Origin: Aphrophora alni
Lineage: Eukaryota; Arthropoda; Insecta; Hemiptera; Aphrophoridae
NCBI GenBank assembly: GCA_963513935.1
Contig: OY740767.1
Coordinates: forward strand, 78,976,060-79,040,059
Length of the DNA stretch: 64,000 bases
Direction: 5' to 3'
This document shows positions 48,029 to 60,711 of the stretch, piece after piece (within the stretch, counting starts at the first letter, position 1; the number at the start of each line of letters is the position of its first letter). The position numbers were made by a program, and so were the translations under genes. A model generated the notes under the pieces. The model saw only the letters and a program-made list of their open reading frames with translations, did not search any database and was not told the origin of the DNA.

Positions 48029-51000
48029 CTAGCAAATCAACGTTTGGAAGAGTTCAATCCTATTGTTTTCTTTCAAGGAAGTTTTAAGTTGCTCTTTTCA
48101 TTACTACTTGAATCATGAAACAAAATAGTAGTTTCACGAAGTAAAATAAATATTAGTGATATATTGTGCAATTTGTATTGTTGTTGCAAGTAACCTAAAT
48201 TTTTAGTAGCCTAAAGAACTACCAAAATATTTACGAATATTTATATTCTAATAAATATTTGATTCCAAACTTTAGTAATCAATATGTAACGTCTTAAATT
48301 GTTTCTAATTATATGACCTCGGAATACTATTGTGTCTGGAAGGAGACATCAGTTACAGGTTCGATATTTGTAATCGATTATCGAAAACTTAGTACAAACA
48401 TGAGGGTGTGTGTATATATGTTTGTTTTGCTCCTCAATGTAACAAATGGCAAAGTTTTACTTATGAAACTCATTATATTTTAAAATATAAACGTAAGGCT
48501 ATCTATCTATTAGGTTTTGCATAATATCAATTCAGTTAAGCATTCCTACCCGAATGTTGAATTGTGTTGCTTAATATAGAGGATACTTGTAAAGAAAGTA
48601 GGGTGTTGTACAATATCTGGTCGAGATTGGAAATTCATTCCGAAACCTTAGATTATTATTGCAGAACAATAGAAATTAAAGCTGTTTCTTTGTATATATG
48701 TATGTTGTTTAAGTATTTATTGTATCATTAAAGAAGATGATGATATTTTGGAAGGAAAAATGTAGGAAATAAATTGTATTTATGATTCACAAAATATAAA
48801 AGTTTAGATATTTGAATTGATATCGATGTGAATGGATTAAAGAGTATAGCGTAATTTATTTAATTGTATTACGCCAATTTATTTAAAGTTGATTAAAAAG
48901 TGGTGATTTTTTCCACGATTAGTTTCAATTAATTGTTTACAGATAATTTAAAAGTATGAAATTTTTTCTATGGATACAAAGCATGCCAAATCTATGTTCA
49001 AATTGAGTAAGAGTAAACAAAGAATATATTTTCAATTATTTGTTTTTTGTAATTTATGTACGAAATTGCTTCTACTCAATTAAGTTATGAATTACAATTT
49101 TTGTCTTGACTAAAAAATCAAAGCAATTTTTATATTTATCTCACATTCTTAACTTCAATTTTATCTACATGCATTCCTTATAGTTTATTGATACCTGTCC
49201 TACAAATTAACAACTAATTGTACCAAATATTTAAACTGAATGTTTCAACTTTCGTTAAAGTTGTTCACATTTGTTTTTCATATACGAATATTTAAGAACT
49301 AATAACGGACCAGAATTGTAGCCATATTTTAGTTCAAATAAATATTATTTTGTACTTAGACAAAATATATTCATTACCACAGACCCCCTTGATATTTCTC
49401 TGTCTAAATATTAACGTTTTATTCATTACAAGTTTTCAAATGTGTAGATTATATCGAGCAGTCTAGAACATTAAAAATATATATATCCCAAATTTTTATT
49501 TTCTTTACCGTGTGGGACATATACGTGTGGAGACAAGATAAATTTATCTATATAATAAATGAAGTGTAACATGAATAAACAAAACAGTATATAGAACAAA
49601 TAATTACCTCAATATGTATTTATACACAGAAGTGGGAGAGTCCTTAAAATGGTAGTTTCTACAAAGATAAGGAAGAACTTTTTCTTTTTTAACCGTTCTT
49701 GTACTTTATATACGAAACCGCCACACTTGTCAGAGGGAAATAAACACTATATGTTCACTACGATATTCTATCCGCATATTTTAATCTTAAGGCCCAAGCT
49801 GCTGTAATCAATTTACATCTAATTTAGGGCTTGTTTAGTCCTTGTAATGATTTGACGTGAGATGAAAGTAGAACAATGAGGTTACTACAGCGATGAGAAT
49901 AGAATTCAACAGGGCGGAGGATTAAAGCAAGGGACTATTAATCTAAAGTAGTATATAATCTAGTTTAACCAAAGAGTTCACAAAAGATTCCTTAATATTT
50001 AATTAAACACATTACTTTAGCCAAAATGAGTTATAGAATCCCATTTAAACAAGTGAAAAAAATAAGTAAAACTTTCTATTTTATTATAATATAAAATATA
50101 TTAATAAAAAAAGTAATCCAAAAAACCTGTACACATTTTGATTTAACCTGTTAAAACATGAGTTATATAAAATTACACTACTGTTTTTGCAGTTGCTTGG
50201 TGATTATTGTTAATTGTTTTACTAGTTTTATACTAGCGATAATTGTGCGAAATGTATACTTCTTTTATTGGATATTAACATTTTCACTAGCTAAGTATCA
50301 TAAAATTTTTAGCATAAAATCATTCCATAAACCTCAATGTTAACATATTTCTTATGTACACCAATAGTCTAACGATCCTTTTGAAAAATTTAGTACACAA
50401 AAGAGCAGTCTTCTCAGAATGTAGAGGATGTTTATTAATTATATGTATGTTTTTGGCCAAATAATAACTAGAGTCTTGTGAATTCACAAATCCAGACAAA
50501 TTAAATCACGTCATATCAGTAAACAATGTGATGAAGGATAGCCAGTCTGAACCTTTGATGAGGCTGAAACCATTGTAAACACCGAATTAGTTTTTGTATA
50601 TCTAACTTTTTCGGTTATTTATAGTTCATTTTGTTTGCCGTAATTTTTCTTGGCGACTATTTGTTATGACCCATACAATTTGCATACTTTTGACTTATTC
50701 GACTTAACGATTTGTGTGGAAAACATAATAGATGATTTTTTAAATTATTAACAAAATCTTTGATGACTAATGGCATTTTCCTTTTTTCTACTTTCACTGA
50801 GGAGGGATTAAGGATTTCCAGCTTCCATGTAATAAATAAAATTATTACTTTTCTTGAAAAATTGTAAACTAAAAACTAAATCCGAACGTCTCTTTAGTGG
50901 GCAACTAACGAGTTTGTAGTTTATTAAATATTCAAAATACCAACCACCTGTTTTAAACCACACAGAGTTCTTCGTAGATATATAGATTATAATGTAATGT

Positions 51001-52032
51001 ATGAGATTAATAAATGTCCAATGATAAATTAAATTGGTAATTTTTTTCTGTACCTCTCCTTATAAAATATTTTTATTAGAATATTTGTATGTATATAGCA
51101 AATTGTATATAGCAAATAAGAAGTTTAGTAAGTATAGATAATATCCAATGACATTAAATTAAAATGACATGAAGTTGAAAGAAGTAGGTAATAGGAGAGG
51201 TACAGAATATCATATTCACAAATTAAGTAGTACAATTTTCATTTAGTTTGAGATAAGCATAACTAATCTGATGGTGTATCGCTAAAGGTTACTTAGTGTT
51301 TGCATTTTCTATTACCGTGTCTTGCAGTTTGTAGTTAGTCATCGATTTCTCATTTACTCTATAATATATTTCTGTTTGACTCCTCAGTGCTTGACCTAAT
51401 CTTCTCCCCTGATATTACTCTCCTTACCTCTAATTCACCTATTCTTTTTAATATCCAAATTTCCTCATTCTGTCGGTTATTGACTTTTCGTTTAGCAGTT
51501 ATACTCAGTTGTTAATGAGAGTCCAAATGCTGTGTATCGTTTCGAAATACTGTACAACATAAGTGGTGTCAATGACAGCTAACCAATGTTAATCTTTTCG
51601 CTCAAGTTCATTTTACATGCTCTCAAAATCATTAACTACAACTTTAAAGTTTCCCAGAAATTTGTCCTAAGCCACTTTTGAAAAATTATGATGTTTAATA
51701 GAAAATATCTGCTTTTAATTAATAAAATAAACCTTCAGATATGCTGCTGGGAATTAAACATATTACTGTATACTTAAAAGGCAATTAAATAAAAAGGGAC
51801 GTTTACTTCATGTTATTTTTGAAGTTTATTTATTTTGAATAAATATTTAGATAATAGATTATAACAGGATAATTTTGAATTTAGACTACAAAAATGTCAA
51901 AAAACATATATTAAGAAAGAGATATTATGTTAGTACAAAAGTGAGCTACTTAATCGAAAATTTTGAGTTAGTAATAAAAGTTATATTAGTTGTATATTAA
52001 ATGTTGAGCTTGACTTATGAGGAAAAACTATA
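48029..52032. other. intergenic, no gene seen
   Basis: AT-rich, without recognisable coding sequence or repeats. A consensus donor at 51131 has no exon before it. Confidence 0.5.
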
Positions 52033-52081
52033 CAGTATAACAAACACACAGAACACAATTCTCATAAAAAAATACGCCTAA

Positions 52082-52126
52082 GTATCAGACGTGTTTCAAC
52101 GACAAGGTTGTCCTCTTCAGTGATAC
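52082..52126 (-). ncRNA. hammerhead ribozyme motif, family E, opposite strand
   Basis: Same motif as 52156-52200 on the minus strand, with a mismatch introduced in stem II (GACAAC against GUCGUU) and stem III loop AC in place of GC. Core CUGAAGA, GAAAC and GUC are intact. Confidence 0.55.
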
Positions 52127-52155
52127 ACTGTTGTTGTTTGGTTGGTGTAGATGGT

Positions 52156-52200
52156 GTATCACTGAAGAGGACGACCTTGTCGTTGAAACGCGTCTGATAC
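52156..52200 (+). ncRNA. hammerhead ribozyme motif, family E
   Basis: The best ribozyme candidate in the window. Stem I is GUAUCA (52156-52161) with UGAUAC (52195-52200). Core CUGAAGA (52162-52168) fits CUGANGA exactly. One unpaired G follows, then stem II GACGAC/GUCGUU with loop CUU, GAAA (52185-52188), a two-pair stem III (AC/GU) with loop GC, and cleavage triplet GUC ending at 52194. A tiny stem III is the known hallmark of PLE and retrozyme hammerheads, which may act as dimers. Confidence 0.65.
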
Positions 52201-52249
52201 TTAGGCGTATTTTTTTATGAGAATTGTGTTCTGTGTGTTTGTTATACTG

Positions 52250-54769
52250 TAATTAGTTGTGTTAAAAAATTTAATTTATACTTTTATGTTGTTGTGTATA
52301 AAGCAATTACGTGTATTAAAATTGTTTAAGCATACTTCAAAGTTATATTAATATCTATTTCTAGTTTACTCCAAAACATTATTTCACGCACTTGCGAATC
52401 ATCTGTTTGGAACTGACAATTTTTTTATACTCTTTAGTTTAAGTTTCCATTTTGATACATTTATTCTTATAAATATTATGATATTTAGATATTTCTTTCA
52501 AATCTTAAAATAATTTTATTAACTACCAAATTATGATTTTACTGTCTATGTTTAAATTTCCTACAACCTCCGAAAATTTCCTCTACAGTCTTCGTTGGCT
52601 TTAAAAGCTGAAGGTAAAATCACCAACGATAAATATAATTTGTGACACTATTATTTATTTTATGAGTCATTTTATAAATTGTATCTTATAGTTATTGTAC
52701 ACAATAGTTGTATAAAGTATTGCTTATAAAAAAATTTAAATACATTTTCATTATTTACTTCATAATAATATTACTAATCACTTAAAATAGACTTGTAAAC
52801 TTGTTACAAATTTTGTTTATATTCTTTCTTTTTATTTGTAGCTTAACATTTATGTTATTTTATTGGGTACTTATTAAACAAAATATTATTTTTTCAGTTT
52901 TTTATCACAGTGGGCACACTAAACAATATAATACATAATTAATAATATATATATATTTAACAATCACTTTCTCCTTGTATAATGTCGCTTGTTCTTTTGC
53001 AATTTGTACTTTTACTCTTCGTCCTCATACAACTCCAAAAATATGTTTATATATTTGGTCCTTATATTATTTTATTTTTCCGTTACCTATATATTTTTCT
53101 ATAACTTAAAGTGTCCCCCACTCTTTTTAAATTTTGTTTTAGTTTTATATTATTTATATTACATTTTAGATTAGTTTAGAGTTTTTCATATGCAGTAGTT
53201 GTCTGAGCTTGAATGAATCTGCACACCATCTCTGGTCGATTTCGCCCTCAACTACTGTATTAGTTTTACATGTTATTATTTATTTCAATTGGTTTAAATG
53301 GTCTTTTGAATTACATAGTTTTAATGAGTCAAGGTTTATACTTCAGTAATAGACAACATATATTGATATTAACTACTGTATAACGATATGTGATAAAATC
53401 TCAAAAGTCACCAAAAGCTTAGAAGACTAATGTTTTAGACTAAACTGGTATTTAAAATAAATGAAATAATACTAAATATATTTACAAAATATTAAGTCAA
53501 ACAAATATTAAGATTATATCTTATATATCATAATTATAATTGCGAAGTATAAAATCATTGAGCAGCAAAAAAATACGATTTTGTACAAATCTGGCATTGA
53601 AATTGAATATTTAAGGCTTTGAACGCAAAATGAAATTTATTTATACAAACCTTATCCAACCCCTGTGGATCAACTAATTTATGGTAGTTCATGCATAAAT
53701 TCCATCAAAAAGTCTCCAACGCCAATTTTCTACTACATTAGTGTTAGGGTGGTATTTCTTCAAAAACCTTTCCGATTTTAAAAATATAGAATTCACACAT
53801 TTTATTTTCAATGGAATTTCACAGTTTAGTAAATAATTGAATTTAGTTATTTATGAAATTATGTTATGACTGTTATCATTTAAAACCTATTTATACGCGA
53901 AAGTGTTCAATAATTAATCAAAGAAATTCATGTTTAGTTATAGTTATTAAAAAATTTTTTTTTAATTAACTTTTTCTGATTGTAAAAAATGATATAATCA
54001 CAAAAACCGTCACTAAAAAATACAAGAAACAAACACACATGTCTTTTAAAGTTCAATAAATCATTTCAAATCAACATATGTTAATTTTATATTTCTATTT
54101 TAAAATGTAATTATATAATATTTCGGTAACTTACATATATTTATTTAAGGTAATGAAGTTTTCTACCCATAAATTTATCAAAATAATAATATCTACTTAA
54201 TACGGCTCATAAAGACCCCATAAGAAATATGTTAAAAACTTCAAGGTTGTTTATAAATTACGACAATTGAAAACGTAATTTTATATACTATCATCAAAAC
54301 CAAACACATAAATAAAACTAAAACCAATATTATTTTTATTGTATAAGAGCCATCGTTGAATTAGTAAAGAAAATAAAGTGATAAATAATACAATAATACA
54401 ATAATATTACAGTTTCAAGATGAAATGCGTCTTTTAATAAATTAATTTTTACCGTAAAATAAACACCATGAAAAAAAACAACTTTCCTTGCTGTTTTACT
54501 CCTGATTACTATCCATGCGAACTGATTTTAGAAGTAATTATTTGGCAATAAATACATCTTAAACAACTGTAGGAGACACACTAACATTGCAGATCTCAGT
54601 AATATAAAATCTTATTTTACAAAAATATATTCTCTCTGAGAAGTATTTAATAAGAGCCGAATCACTTTTAATATAAACTAATTATTGACTGATTCGCAAT
54701 TTTTGTTGCCCTTTTATCTCTACAAATAACGAAGAACACTATCCCCTTAAATAGATGTACAAAATAAAT
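52250..54769. other. intergenic, no gene seen
   Basis: Very AT-rich, no supported exon. Confidence 0.5.
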
Positions 54770-56777
54770 ACCGCTCGCTCTCTAATACTGTAATAGCGTC
54801 ACACAAGAGTTAGTCATGAGAGACCTCATATGTAAGATGGAAAGAAGAGACCTAGCCCAAGACTACACGATTAGGTGGTAGAGCTATCTACGGTCTCTGT
54901 GGATGACACACCCATGCTCGCTATAAGTGAGTGCATATGTGTTCAGAATTTTTCTTGATCAATGTTAAATGTTATAATTTTGATAGAATGTGGCTTATTT
55001 AGTTTCTAGTTATCATTACAAATTTCTCTGATAAATAAATTTAAAAAATATGTGTTTGTTTATTTAACAACTAAGACTAAATTTTCGCTTTTATAATTCA
55101 TTAACTTACTTAAAGACAGTAGTGTATATTATAGAAATGTAACAAAACAAAAAACTTGCCATAACGAGCTTAACTTGCAAAAAAGATGTTTGCCAATATA
55201 CTTAGAATATATAATAAAACAGATAAACATAGAATAACTCAAAATATGTAGGAACAAATAATTTATCTAATATAAAATACCAGATGCGTTTAAAATTAAA
55301 ATATCAGTGAATAATCAAAATAATTGATCCAAGAATAATGGTGCATACATATAGGAAAACATTAAAAATAAAAGTAAATAAGTACATAAACAATCAACCT
55401 GTAAAATTTAATACACGACATTAGATGATTGTCAGAAATAATAATAACTAAACGTCAATACTGAAAATATCCACTTTAACTAATGGCGGGAGTAGTGCTC
55501 TTAACAGTTTTGAAAATATCAGTCGCGGAACACTACATTTCTAACAGCATCTGTCAAATCTCCACAAATCTCCAGGGTCGGGATATTACGTGTAGTCAGA
55601 AGCCGAAACTCGAGATCAAGTGGGGCTTTATATTAAAACAAAACATAATTTAGATTAGTGCTTACAATAATCAACACAACCGTATTATGTTAGATAACGT
55701 TAAGTATTATTCACAGAGTTTTTGAAAAAAATCAAGAAACGGCATAATATTTCAAAATGTGCTAGTCTTTGAGATATAATTAAATCCAGTTATTCCAGCC
55801 ATAAAAGAACCACTTTATGGTGAGTTTGAAATATTGTACGCCATCTTGGATTCGCCATCTTGAATTAAACTAATTCTTTTAATGGGAAGGTAATCATGTA
55901 ATACAAGGCTTTAATAATAACATGCCATGCGTTTTTTCTTTCATTATTTTGTCCCACAATTTTTCTTCCTTGCTCATTTGACTGACGATAAAATATAAAC
56001 AAATTTATATATTCAAAAACGTATTTAATCATAGTTTCTTGTTAAATTTTACATTAAAACCATGTATCACACGAATACCTTTCCATTTAAAAAATGAAGT
56101 TCATTTAAGATGGCGGAGGAAAATACCAACCGCATCAAAATCTGGATCTTTATGGCCTTAAATAACTGAAATTTTATCTATCTCTTTATAATCTTACATT
56201 TTGAAATATTAACCCGTTTCCATTCTTTTATATTAACACTGAAATCTGACAATTATAACAATAATGCATTGTTTCTAACTCAGGTTTCTATATGTTGCAT
56301 TACGACAGGAAATCAAACTACGCTGGCTATTTATTCTGTTACATCTAATGAATAATTACTTTTTTACACATCCTGGTACGCCCTATCCTCTTCCACCGCT
56401 GGTTCTCGTTCCACAAAACACAAAATCAACTTACCGACCCTCACCCTACTACGATAATCTAAAATCATCAGGGTCGGAATATTACAAGAGTTATTCATGA
56501 GACCATACATTGGTAACAAAAAAAGAGAGGGAGCTAATACAATACAACATGATATAAGACCTCGGTGCTTCTAGTTCTTTCGTAATTGCTACTCTATAAT
56601 TATTAGAAATTAGTATTTGTGGGCTCTGAATTTTGATGCTATCAATGTTAGATTGAAAATTACTTCCGTGTCATTTTCTTTTATTTGTATTGCAACTTAA
56701 AATTTTATAAATATAACTTCTTACTTCTCAATTACCTGTAGTCGTACACTTTAGGCGTTATTAGAGGAATATCTTTT

Positions 56778-56830
<53 letters not shown>

Positions 56831-58200
56831 GTAATTTTAGCAACTCATTTTTTGTAAATACGATTTAATTTGTTGAAAAGCTAATTTTCTGTATAACGTA
56901 AATGTAAACCAATAATTAAATATAATGCACCAATAAAAATTATTATTCATTCTTAAATTGATTTCACCATTAAATATATAAAAAAGAAGAAAAATAACTG
57001 TCGGTTTATACTTTGAAATATTTAAAAAATTATTTATTGTAGCCATATGATATTCTGAATCTTATCCTTCCTTATACTTACCTTTTCCTCTTATTAAGGT
57101 TGTGTACCTTTATTAAACACTTCAACATACCTTTCAACTAACTATTGTCCATGTCACTTATCAAATGTTGATTAAAAATTGTACATGTCTTTCTTTGACT
57201 GAAATAACCCTCTACGTCCAGCTCTTATAGGAGACAACTTACACTTAACTAACTAGTAATGCAATCTTCCCTCCCGCTCCAAGCATTTTTATCAGAGTTG
57301 TACTATTTATTACCTTATTTGGAACATCTTATGATCGTTCCTCTTTCCTTGTTAGTACATTGTATGAGCATTATCGCACTTCCCTCGTTTCTACCAGAAT
57401 GTTTTTTCTTAACACACTAACGCACCAAATTGTTTATTTAAATTCACCTTCTTTTCGTTTATTTCTAATTTAAAAAATACATTTTTATTTAAATATAACA
57501 CTCTTTACCATTATATTTGAACCAAACTATAATTTATTTATTATTGACTGGTTGGAAAATATCCCATGTTTACAAGATGAAATGAAAAACATTAGCTGAA
57601 ATGTTAGAAAATTTTAATGGTCTCTAAAGGGCAAACAAAGTAGAAACTCAAAATAGATCAAGGTCGTCGTCCTAAAACTTTAATCTTAATATATCTTGCT
57701 TATAACATATTATTAAATTATAAAATAAGTAAATAAATGTAAAAGACAGTTTTGAAGAAGATAAAATTGGAAAAGTCTTCTAGACATGTTTCTCTGGAAT
57801 ATACATAGAATTAATTTGTTGCGTTTTCAGATGAGATTAAATATAGGCCTATGCTTTCTTAAACATCTTATTAACGTGTATAAAGGCACTAGAGAATACT
57901 GTGCAAAAGTAACAAAATAAATAAGTGGTAGAAGCAACCTAACTTACATGAAAGACTTGAAATTCTGTAATAAGTTATAAATTATAAAAAGTAAGAGAAA
58001 ACATATCTCCGCGTATATTACTGCAATCGTAATAAGAAAATAAAGTAAATGCATATACAAACATTCACTAAAATTTAATACACTTCTTCTTATGGATGTG
58101 ATAAATAACATGAACTAAATGCCAATATTGAAAATATCCAATTCAATGGATTCTAAATGGAAAGTTGTGCTCTAACCTTAATCTTTAAAATCCCACTCAC
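54770..58200. repeat. diverged dispersed repeat copies
   Basis: Similar blocks recur. agagttagtcatgag near 54805 matches agagttattcatgag near 56489. cagggtcgggatattac near 55573 matches cagggtcggaatattac near 56469. aaacgtcaatactgaaaatatcc near 55451 matches aaatgccaatattgaaaatatcc near 58117 (given here in part). The order and diverged flanks suggest several old copies of one non-coding element of about 0.7 kb or more. A TA tract lies at 56780-56824. No frame is shared. Confidence 0.4.
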
Positions 58201-58336
58201 CTACTACTTTCGTGTTCTTTTGAAGAGGCATTAATGCTCCTAGAGTGTTTTTTTTCTTTCAAAATACGAACCAATAAACATAATACGTTGGTTATGAAAC
58301 CTAAATAGAGTTTGATTCTATAAATATATGTTCTTC

Positions 58337-58645
58337 CTAAACAATATATTGGAAGTAGTAGCAATAAATAGTAGCAATTTTGTTGACTATTTTAACAAAA
58401 ACTATTTCCTTAATCTGTGCAAAGGGTTTTGCAGTCTGAAATACAAAATCTAAACTTGCTTCTCTACATCGGATAAAATTCCTATCGTGCCAATGAAACA
58501 TAGAACTTTGTTTTAATAGTTTGTAGAGGAAATTGATTTTTTCATGATAACTTTCGTTTATTACATAATAATAATCTCTATTTGGAAGAACAATAAAAAA
58601 CAATAATGAACACCAAAACTTTTTTGTAATACTAAGTGAATACAT
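58337..58645 (-). CDS. hypothetical open frame, 102 residues
   Basis: ATG on the minus strand at 58645 opens the longest unexplained ATG frame here. The middle is protein-like (KLLKQSSMFHWHDRNFIRC, EASLDFVFQTAKPF) and the ends are hydrophobic. A frame of this length is expected by chance a few times in 64 kb of AT-rich DNA, and no promoter, splice site or homology is seen. Confidence 0.15.
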   Translation of the reverse strand: MYSLSITKKFWCSLLFFIVLPNRDYYYVINESYHEKINFLYKLLKQSSMFHWHDRNFIRCREASLDFVFQTAKPFAQIKEIVFVKIVNKIATIYCYYFQYIV

Positions 58646-58875
58646 TGTAATACAAGTTCAAGCTTAAATTTTTTTACTAGAAAATAATTTTTAATGTTAA
58701 TTCTTCTATTAGCAGTGTGTACAAGCAAGTACACAGGCCAAGTATATTGATAATAAAAACTATTCTTAGTGCTTCACTATTTCTTATAGAAACAAATAAC
58801 ATTTTTGAAATATTCACACATAATTTCCTTGTGTTTTATAATATATATTTCTATGTATTTACTATTTAACATATG

Positions 58876-58968
58876 CAGTATCACAAACACAGAACACAAT
58901 TCTCACAAAAAATACGCCTAAGTATCAGACGCGTTTCAACAACAAGGTCGTCCTCTTCAGTGATACAC
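58876..58968 (-). mobile_element. solo PLE terminal repeat (family E)
   Basis: Nearly identical to the left arm at 52033-52128 (cacaaacacagaacacaatt, aatacgcctaagtatcagac), but with no inverted partner nearby. Confidence 0.6.
58922..58966 (-). ncRNA. hammerhead ribozyme motif, family E, third copy
   Basis: Minus strand: stem I GUAUCA/UGAUAC, core CUGAAGA, stem II GACGAC/GUUGUU with one G-U substitution, GAAAC, loop GC, GUC. All core positions are retained. Confidence 0.6.
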
Positions 58969-59606
58969 GAGCTACACCAATCAAACTATAACTTACATAA
59001 TAAATATATGATTACAAACTATAATCCTTTAACATATGGATAATAATTAAAACATTTTCAAAAAATTTCTTGCAAGTATTAAAAATTTTTTATCAAAGCA
59101 TGTACTTTAAAATGTAATATCAGTTTTGTAGCAACGATTAAAAAGTTATGAATCTATAAAAATTACAACTATAACTTATCATTACGATATTACGGCACAT
59201 TTTTTAAAGTTATTTTTAATAAGGTTAAACAACAATAACACTTTCAACATTTAAAAACTTGAAATACTAGTTTATAACATTTTATTAGGGTTTATCTATC
59301 ATATATTTATTATATTTAGTGACTATTCTTTCGAAATGTTATTAATATATCATTTATAAGAGAAAACTCAAAACTAAGGATTCTGGGTCATCAAACAAAC
59401 CACAATATTACGCTAGGAAATGTTTCATAATTATTATTTGCTAATTGGTTTTATGTTTCTGACTTTTCAGTACTTATTCAAAGATAATGATTTTAAATAT
59501 TAATGTATAACAATACAAGTTGCTTTTCTTTTTAATTCAGCAGCTACCGCGTTAAAAGAGGGTTTCTGTTCTAAACCCTTTTAAAATTACTTTTTCATTA
59601 TTAAGT

Positions 59607-59681
59607 TTATATTTTAACTGTTGCTGTCATGGCTTCATGGCTCCGCCCTCGCGATGTCAGAGTTTTCCGAGCTTTCAGTTC
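59607..59681 (-). CDS. possible terminal exon, 24 codons
   Basis: On the minus strand a good acceptor (tgtttaattttgcag) leads in phase 0 to ELKARKTLTSRGRSHEAMTA then TVKI and TAA. The block is about half G+C in a very AT-rich setting and contains CpG, which suggests constraint. The tail V-K-I would suit a class II PDZ ligand, but that is speculation. No family recognised. Confidence 0.35.
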   Translation of the reverse strand, partial: ELKARKTLTSRGRSHEAMTATVKI

Positions 59682-59835
59682 CTGCAAAATTAAACATAAA
59701 CTGGGCTGAAATCCTTTTGTTTTATTTTAAACTTGTATAACTTGCTAATTTTCTGTAATTTTTACTTTTTGATTCTTGCATTTTGTTTTTATGGACCGTG
59801 GATTTCCTGACGATCTCTATTTGTAATGATAGGTG

Positions 59836-60009
59836 TTACCATTCTTCTGATATCGTTGATAGTATTTTTGCGTAATTTACTAATCCTACTTTTCGCACCT
59901 TTGTTCCTAATTCACTGAAACTCGATAATGTCGTAGAATTGCGTGTAGGCCTATATGTTTCGTAGCCGATTGGTAAAAATTGTCCAATATCCTTATCTGT
60001 CGATTTTCA
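59836..60009 (-). CDS. coding-like open stretch, 57 codons
   Basis: Minus-strand frame without ATG, preceded by acceptor-like gaaaatcgacag, reading STDKDIGQFLPIGYETYRPT, RNSTTLSSFSELGTKVRKVG, then LVNYAKILSTISEEW and TAA. Composition is protein-like. It ends at the same gtaaca donor-like site that another frame (RISKLRKNTINDIRRM) could use to join the exon at 59681 in phase 0, so which frame is real is unresolved. Confidence 0.2.
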
Positions 60010-60606
60010 CACTTTTTATGCCTTCTTTTTTTCACTGGAAATTTTACTACATGTCCTTTAATATTATGACCTGAGATTTACTTTTGTTTTCTATAATTAT
60101 TTATATTTATTAATCTGATTTTTTTATTCTTTATCTCTTTCCACTTTCCCCAAAAATAAAATGTGAAAACTATTTTTATTTTTTATTTTTTATTTAATTG
60201 TGGATTTAATTTTCACTCAAATCTTCATTGCTTTAATATATCCTAATATCTTTTTATTAATTATTACTTTATATAAATTTTCTTTTATCCAACTTTTATA
60301 TATTTTTATAAGTAGCACATTTCTGCTAACTTTTTTAATAAATCATCATTCCCAAATTTTTCAAGTATAACATTTTCTTAGATTTCAATATAATTTATGA
60401 AAATATAAGTTTTTGCATTTTGACCAATTTTGAAAATAATTCCCTTTCTTACTTTCTCTTTAACTTTAATTACGCCAATTAATATGAAATCATGTCTTAG
60501 ATATGAATTGTGTGCAACTTGTACTATAATTACTTATTCTTAAAACCGTTTAATTCATATTTTCAAAATTCATTAAATACTGATTTTTTATTTCAAAACG
60601 ACTAAC

Positions 60607-60711
60607 TCAGAAACTCGCCGTTTCAACGGGTTCGCGAATCGTTAGACTGAAGACATAGTCCAATTCCACAAATTCATTCGAAACAGCAAAGCTTGCTTCT
60701 ACTGTACACAT
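60607..60711 (-). CDS. coding-like island, 34 codons
   Basis: Minus-strand ATG at 60711: MCTVEASFAVSNEFVELDYV then FSLTIREPVETASF and TGA. The island is GC-richer than its flanks, with CpGs and a ccgttgaaacgg palindrome. An acceptor-like gtatgtgtacag overlaps the ATG. It may be an exon of the same minus-strand gene as 59607-60009. No family recognised. Confidence 0.22.
   Translation of the reverse strand: MCTVEASFAVSNEFVELDYVFSLTIREPVETASF

Larger units (their letters stand above)
52033..52249. mobile_element. PLE terminal repeats, 96-bp inverted pair (family E)
   Basis: Arms 52033-52128 and 52154-52249 are reverse complements with only two differences, separated by 25 bp. Each arm contains a complete hammerhead-type motif followed by ttaggcgtattttttta and gaattgtgttctgtgtg. 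A third copy lies at 58876-58968. No coding sequence remains. Confidence 0.65.

Noticed and set aside
60607..60660. ccgttgaaacggcgag on the minus strand as another hammerhead
   Set aside because: It forms a simple palindrome, and no CUGANGA strand with a compatible stem II is present.
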